A DNA stretch of 64,000 nt from Streptomyces sp. NK15101 (GCF_020400725.1 NZ_JAINVG010000002.1:62001-126000), one strand, 5' to 3'; shown: positions 43,248-51,582, counted from the stretch's first letter. Translations and numbers: made by a program. Notes: generated by a model from the sequence alone, not told the origin.

Positions 43248-44122
43248 GACCGTTCCCCTCCCCGTACGATCCGCGCGGCCCACCACAGTCCGGCCGCCTC
43301 CAACGCACCGCCCACGGCCAGGCAGCCCAGGCCGGCCGGTGTGCGCAGCAGCACCCGCAGCGGGTCGGCGCCCAGGGCGGCACCGAGGGCGAGGCCGGCC
43401 GCCGGGAGCAGGGCGAGGACCGTCACCGTTGCCCAGGCACCGGCCAGTTCGGCCCGCAGTCGCTCGCGCTGCTCGCGGTGGTCCCGGAGGGCGGCCTCCA
43501 GCCGGTCGAGCCCGGCTGCCAGGCCCGCACCTCCGTCCACGGCCACCTGCCAGCAGGCCGCCATGCCCGCGAGCCCGTCGGCGCCGTCCTGCCGGGCCGC
43601 CCGCCGCAGCGCCTCCGGCACGTCCCCGCCGAACCGGGCCGCAGCCAGCACCGGCGCCTCCGCGGCGCCGAGCGCGCCCGTCTCCCGGGCCGCGAAGGAC
43701 AGCGCCTGCGCGGGCTGCCATCCGGCCCTCAACTCGCCGACGACCGCCCCGCACAGGGCCACCACCCGCTCGGCCCGCGCCTCGCGTTCCTTCCTGCGCT
43801 CCGCGGCCCGCAGCCGCCGCCCCACCAGAGGCACCGCCAGCGCCCCCGCCACCAGCGGCAGCGGTGACTCGCCGAGGAGGGCGAGAGCTCCCGCCGCCGG
43901 CAGGCACAACCACGCGCGCCGTCCCCGCAGCGCGGCCCGCCACCGCGCGGCCGCCGCAGGCCACGCCCGGTCGCCGCGCTCCCCCGGCACCCCGCCCGTG
44001 AGCACCGTCCGCACCCGGCCCGCACCGCGCCGCCGCTCGGCCGCCCACCACAGGGCGAGCACCGCGCAGAGGGCCGCCGCTCCGTGGGCCGCGCTCCGTA
44101 CCGGCACCATTTCGCCCGTCAC
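43244..44122 (-). CDS. Type II secretion system F-family protein (TadB-like)
   Basis: A 292-residue membrane protein with helices near 10-25, 67-95 and two at the C-terminus. Its T2SF domain contains VVALCGAVVGELRAGWQPAQ and a second conserved stretch VDGGAGLAAGLDRLEAALRD. With the next gene product it forms the platform of the Tad pilus. The GTG start at 44122 overlaps the TadA stop as GTGA; the next in-frame start, an ATG at 44110, is possible but less supported. Confidence 0.86.
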   Translation of the reverse strand: MTGEMVPVRSAAHGAAALCAVLALWWAAERRRGAGRVRTVLTGGVPGERGDRAWPAAAARWRAALRGRRAWLCLPAAGALALLGESPLPLVAGALAVPLVGRRLRAAERRKEREARAERVVALCGAVVGELRAGWQPAQALSFAARETGALGAAEAPVLAAARFGGDVPEALRRAARQDGADGLAGMAACWQVAVDGGAGLAAGLDRLEAALRDHREQRERLRAELAGAWATVTVLALLPAAGLALGAALGADPLRVLLRTPAGLGCLAVGGALEAAGLWWAARIVRGGERS

Positions 44123-45318
44123 CGCGATCCCCCTCCGATCAGCGACCTCAGCCGCTCCCAGCCCCGCTCCCGCTCGAACCCGGTCGCGCCCCACCGCAGC
44201 GCCGGCACCGTCCGCACCAGGCCGTCCCGGTCCCGCTCCAGGACGTGCGCCTCGGCGATCCGCCGCCGCCCGTCCCGGTCCCGCACGACGTGCAGCACGA
44301 CCGACAGGCCCGCCCCCAGCTGGCTGTGCAGGGCGGCCCGGTCGAGCCCGGCCGCCGTCCCCAGGGCTTCGAGCCGCGCCGGGACGTCCGCGGCCGTATT
44401 GGCATGGACCGTTCCACAGCCGCCTTCATGGCCCGTGTTGAGAGCGGCGAGCAGGTCCACCGCCTCGCCGCCTCTGACCTCGCCGACCACCAGCCGGTCG
44501 GGGCGCATCCGCAGCGCCTGGCGGACCAGGTCCCGCAGGGTCACGAGCCCGGCACCCTCCTGGTTGGCCGGCCTCGCCTCCAGGCGCACCACGTGCGGAT
44601 GGTCCGGCCGCAGCTCCGCCGAGTCCTCGGCGAGCACGATCCGCTCCCGCTCCCCCACGAGCCCCAGGAGCGAGGCGAGGAGCGTGGTCTTGCCCGTCCC
44701 GGTGCCGCCGCTGACGAGGTACGACACGCGGGCGTCGATCAGGGCCCGCAGGATCGGGACGCCGTCCGGCGGCACGGTGCCCGCCGCGACCAGCTCCTCC
44801 AGGGAGAAGGCGCGCGGGCGGACCACCCGCAGCGACAGGCAGGTCGAGCCGACCGCGACCGGTGGCAGGACCGCGTGCATCCGGGTGCCGTCGGGGAGCC
44901 GGGCGTCGACCCACGGTCGGGCGTCGTCGAGACGGCGCCCGGCCACCGCCGCGAGCCGCTGAGCGAGACGTCGGACCGCGGCGGCGTCGGGGAAGGCCAC
45001 CGGAGCCCGCTCGAGACCGGTGCCCCGGTCCACCCACACCTGGTCGGGCGCGGAGACGAGGACGTCGGTGACCGCCGGGTCCGCGAGCAGCGGCTCCAGC
45101 GGGCCGGTGCCGATCAGCTCGCACCTCAACTCCTCGGCTGCGCCGAGTACTTCCGCGTCGCCGAGGAGCCTCCCCTGGGCTCGCAGCGCCGCCGCCACCC
45201 GTGCCGGGGTGGGCTCGGCCCCGCTCGCCGCGAGCCGCTGCCGCACGGCGTCGAGGAGCCCCGTCCCGCCGCCCGCGGCACCACCCTCGGCCCGGGCCAC
45301 GAGCCCCTGCCCGGTCAC
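44119..45318 (-). CDS. TadA/CpaF-family secretion ATPase
   Basis: A 399-residue hexameric ATPase that powers Flp pilus assembly. It has Walker A GGTGTGKTT (about residue 205), the Asp box ERIVLAEDSAEL, Walker B LVVGEVRGGEAVDLL and the His box NTGHEGGCGTVHANT. The N-terminal domain (LIGTGPLEPLLADPAVTDVL) is the one found in TadA/VirB11 proteins. The GTG start at 45318 shares bases with the CpaE-like stop. It is the second gene of a tightly overlapping seven-gene operon (46442 to 41167). Confidence 0.94.
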   Translation of the reverse strand: MTGQGLVARAEGGAAGGGTGLLDAVRQRLAASGAEPTPARVAAALRAQGRLLGDAEVLGAAEELRCELIGTGPLEPLLADPAVTDVLVSAPDQVWVDRGTGLERAPVAFPDAAAVRRLAQRLAAVAGRRLDDARPWVDARLPDGTRMHAVLPPVAVGSTCLSLRVVRPRAFSLEELVAAGTVPPDGVPILRALIDARVSYLVSGGTGTGKTTLLASLLGLVGERERIVLAEDSAELRPDHPHVVRLEARPANQEGAGLVTLRDLVRQALRMRPDRLVVGEVRGGEAVDLLAALNTGHEGGCGTVHANTAADVPARLEALGTAAGLDRAALHSQLGAGLSVVLHVVRDRDGRRRIAEAHVLERDRDGLVRTVPALRWGATGFERERGWERLRSLIGGGSR

Positions 45319-46442
45319 ACCGCACCGCCGGCGCGCTCCCAGAAGGCGGCGCAGAACCGTCCGAGGGGTCCTCGGGGCTCGGCGCCCGGCGGCACCCCCG
45401 CGTCCTGGTCGGCCACGATCCCCGGGTCGTAGGGGAGTTCACCGACGAGCGGAAGCCTCAACGCGTCGGCGACCCACCGCTCGTCGAGCCCCGCCGCGTA
45501 CGGACCGCGGACCACGGCGCGCAGATCGCGCACGACCGGGCCGATCGCCGAGACCATCCGGTGGGCGGCCGCGACGGCCCTCAACTCTCCCGGCACGACC
45601 AGCAGTCCGAGATCGAGCTGGGCCAGGGCCTCGGTGGCCGACGGGTCGATCCCGCGCGGCAGGTCGACCACGACGGCCCCGCCCCGGCGGCGCGCGGCGG
45701 CGAGCACGGACCGCACGGCCTCGGGCGGCACCGGCGCCGCCGCGTCCCTGCCCCAGCTGAGCACCCGGACGCCGCGCACCGACGGCAGGGACTCCTCCAG
45801 GGCGCCGCCGGCCAGACGGCCCTTGGAGGCGGCGAAGTCCGGCCATCGCCTACCTTCCTCGCGCTCGCCGCCGAGCAGCACGTCGAGCCCTCCGCCGAGC
45901 GGGTCGCCGTCGACGAGCAGCGTGCGGCGCCCGGCCCGCGCGGCGGCCAGCGCGAGACCGCAGGCCAGGGTGGAGGCCCCCGCGCCCCCTCGGCCGCCGA
46001 CGACGCCGACCGTCAGCGCCGCTCCGTCCGCTCCCTCGGCCGCGTCGGCGAGGCGGTCGACGAGGAGGCTCTCGGCACCCGGGAGGCCCAGGACGCTCTC
46101 CGCGCCGATCTCGACCGCCAGTCGCCACAGTCCCGGATCGTCCCGGTCACGGCCGACGAGGAGGGTCCCGGGCCGGCGCACCGCTCCCCGGCAGTGGGCG
46201 GCGACGTCGTCGCCGATCAGGACGAGCGGCGGGTCGGTCCAGCTCGCGCGCCGCTCCGGCACCCGGTGGTACACCTCGGGCTCGACTCCGGCGGCGGCGC
46301 ACAGCCGCAGGAGGTCGTCGAGCAGCCCGATGTCCTCGGTGACGATCAGCGGTCCGGTCCGACGCGGACCGTCCGCTCCCGCCCCGTCCGGCTCCGCTCC
46401 GCGTGCCGTACCCCTGGCCCCGGATGTCCTGGATGTCTCCAC
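45315..46442 (-). CDS. CpaE-like septum-site/pilus localisation protein
   Basis: A 375-residue MinD/ParA-superfamily protein that positions or licenses the Tad apparatus. A receiver-like N-terminal region (about 30-125) is followed by the ATPase domain starting GVVGGRGGAGASTLACGLAL. This is a deviant Walker A in which the catalytic Lys is Ala in GGAGAST, a feature of some CpaE-like proteins that suggests weak or no ATP hydrolysis. Further motifs are LLVDGDPLGGGLDVLLG and VVVDLPRG. The GTG at 46442 is chosen because AGAGGGG lies 8 bases upstream; a GTG at 46451 would abut that site. It is the first gene of the pilus operon. Confidence 0.88.
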   Translation of the reverse strand: METSRTSGARGTARGAEPDGAGADGPRRTGPLIVTEDIGLLDDLLRLCAAAGVEPEVYHRVPERRASWTDPPLVLIGDDVAAHCRGAVRRPGTLLVGRDRDDPGLWRLAVEIGAESVLGLPGAESLLVDRLADAAEGADGAALTVGVVGGRGGAGASTLACGLALAAARAGRRTLLVDGDPLGGGLDVLLGGEREEGRRWPDFAASKGRLAGGALEESLPSVRGVRVLSWGRDAAAPVPPEAVRSVLAAARRRGGAVVVDLPRGIDPSATEALAQLDLGLLVVPGELRAVAAAHRMVSAIGPVVRDLRAVVRGPYAAGLDERWVADALRLPLVGELPYDPGIVADQDAGVPPGAEPRGPLGRFCAAFWERAGGAV

Positions 46443-46688
46443 GGCGCACACCCCTCTCGTGATTCTTGTCGGCCGCGAACTCCGCGACAGGAATCACCGT
46501 GGGGCCGTCCTGGAAATCGTGCCGATCTTGCCGAAAAACTGTGGATAAGCGAGGGGCTGTGAATAACTTCGCCACTCCTTCGAGGTCTGTCCGGAACGCA
46601 GTCCGCCGATTACGGTGAGTGATGAATCGAGAGCCGGGCGGGGCCTCGGTCGACTCGTGACCGATGAACGGAAGGAAGGGAGCAAGCG

Positions 46689-46799
46689 ATGGCACGCAGG
46701 GCCGAAACGGCTCCGGACATGCGACGACCCCCGCCGGGGGGGAGAGCGGGGGTCGTCTCTCCGGCCGACTCGGGGGGGGAGGAGCCGGACCGGGTTAGC
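46689..46799 (+). CDS. Possible 36-codon leader peptide with internal hairpin
   Basis: A short frame (MARRAETAPDMRRPPP and then mainly Gly/Arg) preceded by a good AAGGGAG ribosome site, in the 462-base gap (46443-46904) between the pilus operon and the HAD gene. A strong stem-loop lies inside it. I do not recognise the peptide. It could be a leader that couples translation to a downstream attenuator, or simply chance. Nothing else was seen in the gap. Confidence 0.3.
46724..46756 (+). terminator. Stem-loop upstream of the HAD phosphatase gene
   Basis: A perfect 11-bp stem (ACGACCCCCGC / GCGGGGGTCGT) with an 11-base loop, followed by CTCTCC. It could end transcripts coming from upstream or act as an attenuator. 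The downstream gene appears to have its own leaderless promoter. Confidence 0.55.
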
Positions 46800-46904
46800 A
46801 CGGTCGCGAACGATCCGTGACTTCCATGGTGTACCCGAGAGCCTTCTCAGGCAAACCCACGCGCCCCAGCGTACGCCGAATGGCGGGCACCTATGCTCTG
46901 GCTC

Positions 46905-47759
46905 GTGGAAAACCACTCCTTGCCGCGCACAGCCGCCTTCTTTGACCTGGACAAGACGGTCATTGCGAAGTCTTCGACGCTGACCTTCAGCAAGTCCTTC
47001 TACAGGGGCGGGCTGATCAGCCGCCGCGCCGCCCTGCGGACGGCCTACATCCAGTTCGTCTTCCTGGCGGGCGGAGCCGATCACGACCAGATGGAGCGGA
47101 TGCGTGAATATCTTTCCGCGCTCTGCAAAGGCTGGAACGTCGCCCAGGTGAAGGAGCTCGTCGCCGAGACCCTCCACGATCTGATCGACCCGATCATCTA
47201 CGACGAGGCCGCCTCCCTCATCGAGGATCACCACGCCGCCGGCCGCGACGTCGTGATCGTCTCGACCTCCGGGGCCGAGGTGGTCGAGCCGATCGGCGAG
47301 ATGCTCGGCGCCGACCGGGTCGTCGCCACCCGGATGGTGGTCGGCGAGGACGGATGCTTCACCGGGGAGGTCGAGTACTACGCCTACGGGCCGACGAAGG
47401 CGGAGGCGGTGCGGGAGCTCGCGGAGTCGGAGGGCTACGACCTCTCGCGGTGCTACGCGTACAGCGATTCGGCGACCGACATCCCCATGCTGGAGGCCGT
47501 CGGCCACCCGTACGTGGTCAATCCCGACCGGACGCTGCGCCGCGAGGCCGTGGCCCGGGACTGGCCGGTTCTGGCCTTCGACAAGCCGGTGCGCCTCAAG
47601 CAGCGGCTGCCCGAATTCCGGATGCCGCCCCGCCCCACGCTCGTCGCCGCGGCGGCGGTCGGAGCGGCTGCCGTCGGAGCCGGACTCGTCTGGTACGCGG
47701 CGCGACGTCGCCAGGCAGCCCTCGCCCATAGCCTCGCCGAGGACTTTGCCCGAATTTGA
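46905..47759 (+). CDS. HAD-IB family phosphatase with C-terminal membrane helix
   Basis: A 284-residue SerB-like haloacid-dehalogenase phosphatase. Motif I is FFDLDKTVI (nucleophile Asp, then DxDxT), motif II is the Ser/Thr in VIVSTSG, motif III includes the Lys in GPTKAEAVRE, and motif IV is YAYSDSATDIPML. A membrane helix near residues 245-268 with a following RRR anchors the C-terminus. I recall the Streptomyces orthologue being annotated as associated with morphological differentiation. The GTG at 46905 is preferred: TATGCT ends 7 bases before it, as in leaderless transcripts, and the protein then begins MENHSLPRTAAFFDLD. An ATG at 46893 is the alternative. The substrate is unknown. Confidence 0.9.
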   Translation: MENHSLPRTAAFFDLDKTVIAKSSTLTFSKSFYRGGLISRRAALRTAYIQFVFLAGGADHDQMERMREYLSALCKGWNVAQVKELVAETLHDLIDPIIYDEAASLIEDHHAAGRDVVIVSTSGAEVVEPIGEMLGADRVVATRMVVGEDGCFTGEVEYYAYGPTKAEAVRELAESEGYDLSRCYAYSDSATDIPMLEAVGHPYVVNPDRTLRREAVARDWPVLAFDKPVRLKQRLPEFRMPPRPTLVAAAAVGAAAVGAGLVWYAARRRQAALAHSLAEDFARI

Positions 47760-47772
47760 GCAATCGGCAGAG

Positions 47773-47789
47773 AAGTGGAGCCACCACTT
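47773..47789 (+). terminator. Weak stem-loop after the HAD gene
   Basis: AAGTGG-AGCCA-CCACTT followed by TCGCTTCC, 14 bases past the stop codon. The stem is short (6 bp), so termination here is tentative. Confidence 0.45.
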
Positions 47790-47815
47790 TCGCTTCCACC
47801 CGGACAGGAGTAGAA

Positions 47816-47975
47816 AGGAATCAGGCCCGCGAGACCGAGGACATCCGAGAGGATCACCTGTTGAGCATGAAGGCCCCACGGACCTAGCACTGAAACCGGG
47901 CACCCACGCGACGTCGACCCGTCGATTACGGGCCAGCCGCACCAGGCCACGGGCAAAGTTCCCGGCCTGATGGGC
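47816..47975 (+). ncRNA. ssrS: Candidate 6S-like RNA
   Basis: The 501-base gap 47760-48260 has no convincing gene. ATCAGGCC at 47820-47827 pairs perfectly with GGCCTGAT at 47964-47971, which would close a roughly 150-nt RNA. An internal CCCGT-CGATT-ACGGG hairpin lies near the middle of the right half, and TAGAAA upstream could be a -10 element. In S. coelicolor I recall the 6S RNA being placed between the orthologues of the two flanking genes. The call rests on that memory of synteny plus the closing stem; the rest of the fold was not proven. The remaining bases to 48200 show nothing clear. Confidence 0.35.
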
Positions 47976-48200
47976 ACATATCGAGGACGCTTGGTAACTG
48001 GGTGGACGTGCCAGCGGCGGTACCAGCACTGGTGCCGCCGCAACCCGTTTCCGGACCCTGTCGGCGCATACCCATGAGGCCCCTGTCGGCCCCTGAGGAC
48101 CCCGCCCCCATCCATCCCTGAGGACCGCGGGCCGGGCAGTGGGGTCCCGGCCGGTCCGCGAGGGCCAAGCCCCCCTGGACGGCCCCCGACGAGGGCCCGC

Positions 48201-48248
48201 CGTGCCCCGCGCGAGGGTCGTCCTCGTGCCCCGCGCGAGGGTCGTCCC
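48201..48248. repeat. Two 24-bp direct repeats
   Basis: CGTGCCCCGCGCGAGGGTCG with TCC(T/C) after it occurs twice in a row, 12 bases downstream of the minus-strand gene that ends at 48261. Confidence 0.8.
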
Positions 48249-48260
48249 CGGAGGTCGGGC

Positions 48261-49103
48261 TCAGGCGGCGCCGCGCTGGAGGGCCTCGCAGACGGCCGTC
48301 GACTCCCGGACGCCCAGTTCGACCGAGCGCCCGCAGTGTGCGATCCAGGCACCCACGCCCTCCGGGGTGCCCGACAGGTAGCCCTCGAAGGCGGCGAGGT
48401 ACGCGGCCCGGCCCTGCTCCGCGTGGCCGACCTCGGCCGGGCAGATGGCCTTGGGGTCGAGGCCGCTGCCGACCAGCGCGATCCGCTCGGCCGCCCGTGC
48501 GACGAGGCCGTTGTACGAGGTGAAGGGGCGCAGTGCGAGCAGTTCGCCGTGCACCACGGAGGCCGTGACGAGGGCCGGGGCCTCGCTGCCCGCGACGATC
48601 AGTTCGGCGAGGCCGTCGAGCCGCCCCGCGACATCGGCGGGTGTCGGCAGCGGGGCGTCGATCAGCGGTTCGTCGACCGTTTCGCCGTCCAGCCGGGGCC
48701 GGCCCACGGAGTCGCCGGAGCCGGCACCGGCCGGCAGGCCCGCGTCGCCGGCGGCGACCAGGTGCAGCCGGGCGAGCACGCGCAGGGGCGACTGGCGCCA
48801 GATGGAGAGCAGCTGCCCCGCCTCGGCGCCGAGGCGCAGGGCGGCGCCGACGGTGCGGGCCTCGGCGTCGGCGCTGAAGTCGGTGCGCCGGCGGACCTCT
48901 TCCAGGGCCCAGTCGGCCCCGGACAGGGCGGCCGAGCCGCGGGCGCCGCGCAGGGCCGCCTCGGAGGAGATCTCGTTGCTGCGGCGACGCATCACGCGGT
49001 GGCCGTAGACCCGGTCGACGGCCTTGCGTACGGAGTCCACCGCTTCGGCGACGCCCGGCAGGGAGCCGAGGGCGGCCAAGGGGTCAGAGGCGTGCGTACT
49101 CAT
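48261..49103 (-). CDS. Degenerate Fic-like protein
   Basis: A 280-residue soluble protein with an all-helical look of the Fic/DOC family. The Fic signature is broken: in place of HPF(D/E)GNGR it has RPFTSYNGLVAR at 192-203, so the catalytic His is Arg and the GNGR nucleotide loop is YNGL. An upstream SAALSG element (about residues 57-62) resembles the inhibitory helix region of Fic proteins, also degenerate. Loss of these residues argues against AMP transfer. The ATG at 49103 is the natural start; no strong ribosome site precedes it. It is divergent from the CooC-like ATPase gene, sharing a 102-base promoter region. Older annotations of orthologues as 'oxidoreductase' are not supported by any motif I see. 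Confidence 0.75.
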   Translation of the reverse strand: MSTHASDPLAALGSLPGVAEAVDSVRKAVDRVYGHRVMRRRSNEISSEAALRGARGSAALSGADWALEEVRRRTDFSADAEARTVGAALRLGAEAGQLLSIWRQSPLRVLARLHLVAAGDAGLPAGAGSGDSVGRPRLDGETVDEPLIDAPLPTPADVAGRLDGLAELIVAGSEAPALVTASVVHGELLALRPFTSYNGLVARAAERIALVGSGLDPKAICPAEVGHAEQGRAAYLAAFEGYLSGTPEGVGAWIAHCGRSVELGVRESTAVCEALQRGAA

Positions 49104-49165
49104 AAGTAGGGAGGCTACGCGCCTCGGGGCTCCGCCCCACGATGGAGTGGTCTTCTTCACGCAGC

Positions 49166-49197
49166 TTGACCACGTCCCGCGATCGTGCCGCTACCCT
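49166..49197 (+). promoter_or_regulatory. Candidate promoter of the CooC-like ATPase gene
   Basis: TTGACC at 49166-49171 and TACCCT at 49192-49197 are separated by 20 bases, longer than the usual 17-19. The -10 element lies 8 bases before the ATG at 49206, which fits a leaderless transcript. Confidence 0.45.
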
Positions 49198-49205
49198 AGG
49201 TGAAC

Positions 49206-50192
49206 ATGAAGATCGCTTTCGTGGGGAAGGGCGGCAGCGGCAAGACCACGCTGTCCTCGCTCTTCATCCGCCACCTCGCCGCCAACGAAGCGCCGGTCGT
49301 CGCCGTCGACGCCGACATCAACCAGCACCTGGGCGCCGCGCTCGGCCTGTCCGAGGCGGAGGCCGCCGCGCTGCCCGCGATGGGCGCGCATCTGCCGCTC
49401 ATCAAGGAGTACCTGCGGGGCAGCAATCCGCGGATCGTCTCCGCCGACACGATGATCAAGACGACGCCGCCCGGGGAGGGTTCTCGGCTGCTGCGGGTCC
49501 GCGAGGACAACCCGGTGTACGAGGCGTGCGCGCGTCCGGTCCCGCTGGACGACGGCGAGATCCGGCTGATGGCGACCGGGCCCTTCACCGAGTCGGACCT
49601 CGGGGTCTCCTGCTACCACTCCAAGGTCGGCGCGGTGGAGCTCTGCCTCAACCACCTGGTCGACGGGGCCGACGAGTACGTGGTCGTCGACATGACGGCG
49701 GGTTCGGACTCCTTCGCGTCGGGCCTCTTCACCCGCTTCGACATGACCTTCCTGGTCGCCGAGCCGACCCGCAAGGGCGTCTCGGTCTACCGCCAGTACA
49801 AGGAGTACGCGCGGGACTTCGGGGTGGCGCTCAAGGTCGTCGGCAACAAGGTGCAGGGCCGGGACGACCTCGACTTCCTGCGCGAGGAGGTCGGCGAGGA
49901 CCTACTGGTGACGGTGGGGCACTCGGACTGGGTCCGTGCGATGGAGAAGGGCCGCCCGCCCCGCTTCGAGCTCCTGGAGGCGGAGAACCGCATGGCGCTC
50001 CAGGCCCTCCAGGACGCGGCGGACGACTCGTACGCCCACCGCGACTGGGAGCGCTACACGCGCCAGATGGTCCACTTCCACCTGCGCAACGCGGAGAGCT
50101 GGGGCAACGCCAAGACCGGGGCCGACCTGGCGGCGCAGGTCGACCCCGGTTTCGTGCTGGCCGAAGAGCTGGGTGCCGTTCAGCCCGCCTGA
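49206..50192 (+). CDS. CooC/MinD-type P-loop ATPase
   Basis: A 328-residue SIMIBI-class ATPase. It starts directly with the deviant Walker A KGGSGKTTLSSLFIRHLA (residues 8-25), then VVAVDADINQHLG (switch I-type Asp), and VVVDMTAGSDSFASGLFTRF (Walker B/switch II). The KGGxGKTT lysine pair is intact, so it should hydrolyse ATP and dimerise. CooC-like members insert metals into enzymes, while MinD/ParA members position proteins. A cysteine is present in SCYHS, but there is no clear CXC metal site. The ATG at 49206 is preferred over a GTG two codons upstream. It is not next to any metal-enzyme gene, so its partner is unknown. The 3' end lies in a 38-bp repeat array. Confidence 0.85.
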   Translation: MKIAFVGKGGSGKTTLSSLFIRHLAANEAPVVAVDADINQHLGAALGLSEAEAAALPAMGAHLPLIKEYLRGSNPRIVSADTMIKTTPPGEGSRLLRVREDNPVYEACARPVPLDDGEIRLMATGPFTESDLGVSCYHSKVGAVELCLNHLVDGADEYVVVDMTAGSDSFASGLFTRFDMTFLVAEPTRKGVSVYRQYKEYARDFGVALKVVGNKVQGRDDLDFLREEVGEDLLVTVGHSDWVRAMEKGRPPRFELLEAENRMALQALQDAADDSYAHRDWERYTRQMVHFHLRNAESWGNAKTGADLAAQVDPGFVLAEELGAVQPA

Positions 50193-50297
50193 CGCCGATG
50201 GCCGGGCTCAGTGCCGTTCAGACCGCCTGACGCCGATGGCCGGGCCGAATGCCGTGCGGCCCGCCTGGCGCCGGCGGCCGGTCTCAGCGCCGTTCGG
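50173..50297. repeat. 38-bp tandem repeats (about 3.3 copies) between two convergent gene ends
   Basis: The unit begins GTGCCGTTCAGCCCGCCTGA and continues CGCCGATGGCCGGGCTCA, with copies at 50173, 50211, 50249 and a partial one at 50287. The first copy contains the stop codon of the ATPase gene (GCCTGA) and the last contains the end of the convergent lipoprotein gene. The array therefore joins both 3' ends. Confidence 0.85.
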
Positions 50298-51582
50298 TCT
50301 GCCCGGCGCCCTTCGCCGGGGCGCCCGCCGGGGCGGCCGGCTGGGGGGCGAGGAAGGTCTCCCAGCCGCCCGCCGGAGCCTCGCCGACCTTCAGGGTGCG
50401 CATCTTGGCGATGACGTCGGGGTCCTGGGCGTCGAGCCAGTCGGCGAGCTGGCGGAAGGAGACGCACTTGACGTCCTTCTGCACGCAGACGGTGGCGATG
50501 GTCTCCTCGACGGCCCGCATGTACGTGCCGCCGTTCCAGGACTCGAAGTGGTTGCCGATGATCAGCGGCGCGCGGTTGCCCCGGTAGGAGCGCTCGAAGG
50601 CCTGCACCAGACCGTCGCGCATCTGGTCGCCCCAGTAGCGGTGGCGGGAGGGGTCGCCCTGGGTCGTGCCCGACTGGTTCACCAGGAAGTTGTAGTCCAT
50701 GGAGAGCGTCTGGAAGGCGCGGCCGGGGACGGGCACGAGCTGCATCGACAGGTCCCACAGGCCCAGGTCCTTCTTGGGCCAGATCTGGTCGTTGACACCG
50801 CTGGTGTCGTAGCGGAAGCCCATCTGCGCCGCCGCCCGGACGAAGTTGTCCCGGCCCTCCAGGCAGGGGGTGCGGGCGCCGACGAGCTCCTTCTCGTAGT
50901 CGAAGGGCAGCGGCTGCTCGGAGCGCAGGCCGGCGTTGGTCTTCCAGTTCTTGACGAAGGACTTGGCCTGGTTGATCTCGCTCTTCCACTCCTCGACCGA
51001 CCAGTTGCCGACGCCGCCCTCCTTCCCGCAGAAGTGGCCGTTGAAGTGGGTGCCGATCTCGTTGCCCTCCTGCCACGCGGCGCGCAGTTCGCGGACGGTG
51101 GCGCGGATGCCCTCGACGTCGTTGAAGCCGATGTCGGAGCGGCCGGGGCTGTGCTGCGGCGGGTCGTAGAGCTCCCGCTTCTCCTCCGGCAGCAGGTACA
51201 CGCCGCTGAGGAAGTACGTCATGGTGGCGTCGTACTTCTTGCCGACCGCGCGGAAGTGGGAGAACAGCTTCTGGCTGTCCTCGCCGGCGCCGTCCCACGA
51301 GAAGACCACGAACTGCGGCGGGGTCTCGCCGGGCTTGAGCTTCTGCCAGACGGGCTGGCGGGGCTGGGCGCCGGTGAAGGCGGTCGAGCCGTCGCCGATC
51401 AGCCGGGGGGCGGCCTGGGGGGCCGCGGCCTGGCCCTTCTTGGCGCCCGCGCCGCCCGGAGTGCCCTTCGCGGCGTCGTCGGAGCCCGAGCAGCCGGCGA
51501 GGCCGGTGGCGAGGGTGAGGGTCAGGGCGCCGACGGCGAGCGCCTTCCTCCGGACAGTGGTCGTTCTGCGGGCGGCTGACAT
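50284..51582 (-). CDS. Polysaccharide-deacetylase-like lipoprotein
   Basis: A 432-residue lipoprotein. The signal ends in the lipobox TGLAGC (Cys near residue 31), followed by an Ala/Gly/Pro linker to about residue 60. The catalytic region resembles NodB-type carbohydrate esterases: FVVFSWDGAGED (motif 1 with the metal/catalytic Asp), GNEIGTHFNGHFCG (motif 2, H-x3-H), and later DYNFLVNQSG and IIGNHFESWNGGTYM. The first motif is SWDGAGED rather than TFDDG, and deacetylase activity is not certain. It would act on cell-wall or surface glycans. The ATG at 51582 has an excellent GGAGAGGTG ribosome site. It is convergent with the ATPase gene and divergent from the SulP fusion. Confidence 0.82.
   Translation of the reverse strand: MSAARRTTTVRRKALAVGALTLTLATGLAGCSGSDDAAKGTPGGAGAKKGQAAAPQAAPRLIGDGSTAFTGAQPRQPVWQKLKPGETPPQFVVFSWDGAGEDSQKLFSHFRAVGKKYDATMTYFLSGVYLLPEEKRELYDPPQHSPGRSDIGFNDVEGIRATVRELRAAWQEGNEIGTHFNGHFCGKEGGVGNWSVEEWKSEINQAKSFVKNWKTNAGLRSEQPLPFDYEKELVGARTPCLEGRDNFVRAAAQMGFRYDTSGVNDQIWPKKDLGLWDLSMQLVPVPGRAFQTLSMDYNFLVNQSGTTQGDPSRHRYWGDQMRDGLVQAFERSYRGNRAPLIIGNHFESWNGGTYMRAVEETIATVCVQKDVKCVSFRQLADWLDAQDPDVIAKMRTLKVGEAPAGGWETFLAPQPAAPAGAPAKGAGQTERR

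Noticed and set aside
47970..48077. 35-codon frame MGTYRGRLVTGWTCQ in the gap after the HAD gene
   Set aside because: No ribosome site, atypical codon use and overlap with the end of the candidate 6S RNA.
48201..48248. Inverted repeats of an insertion sequence
   Set aside because: The copies are direct, only 24 bp long and adjacent, with no transposase gene.
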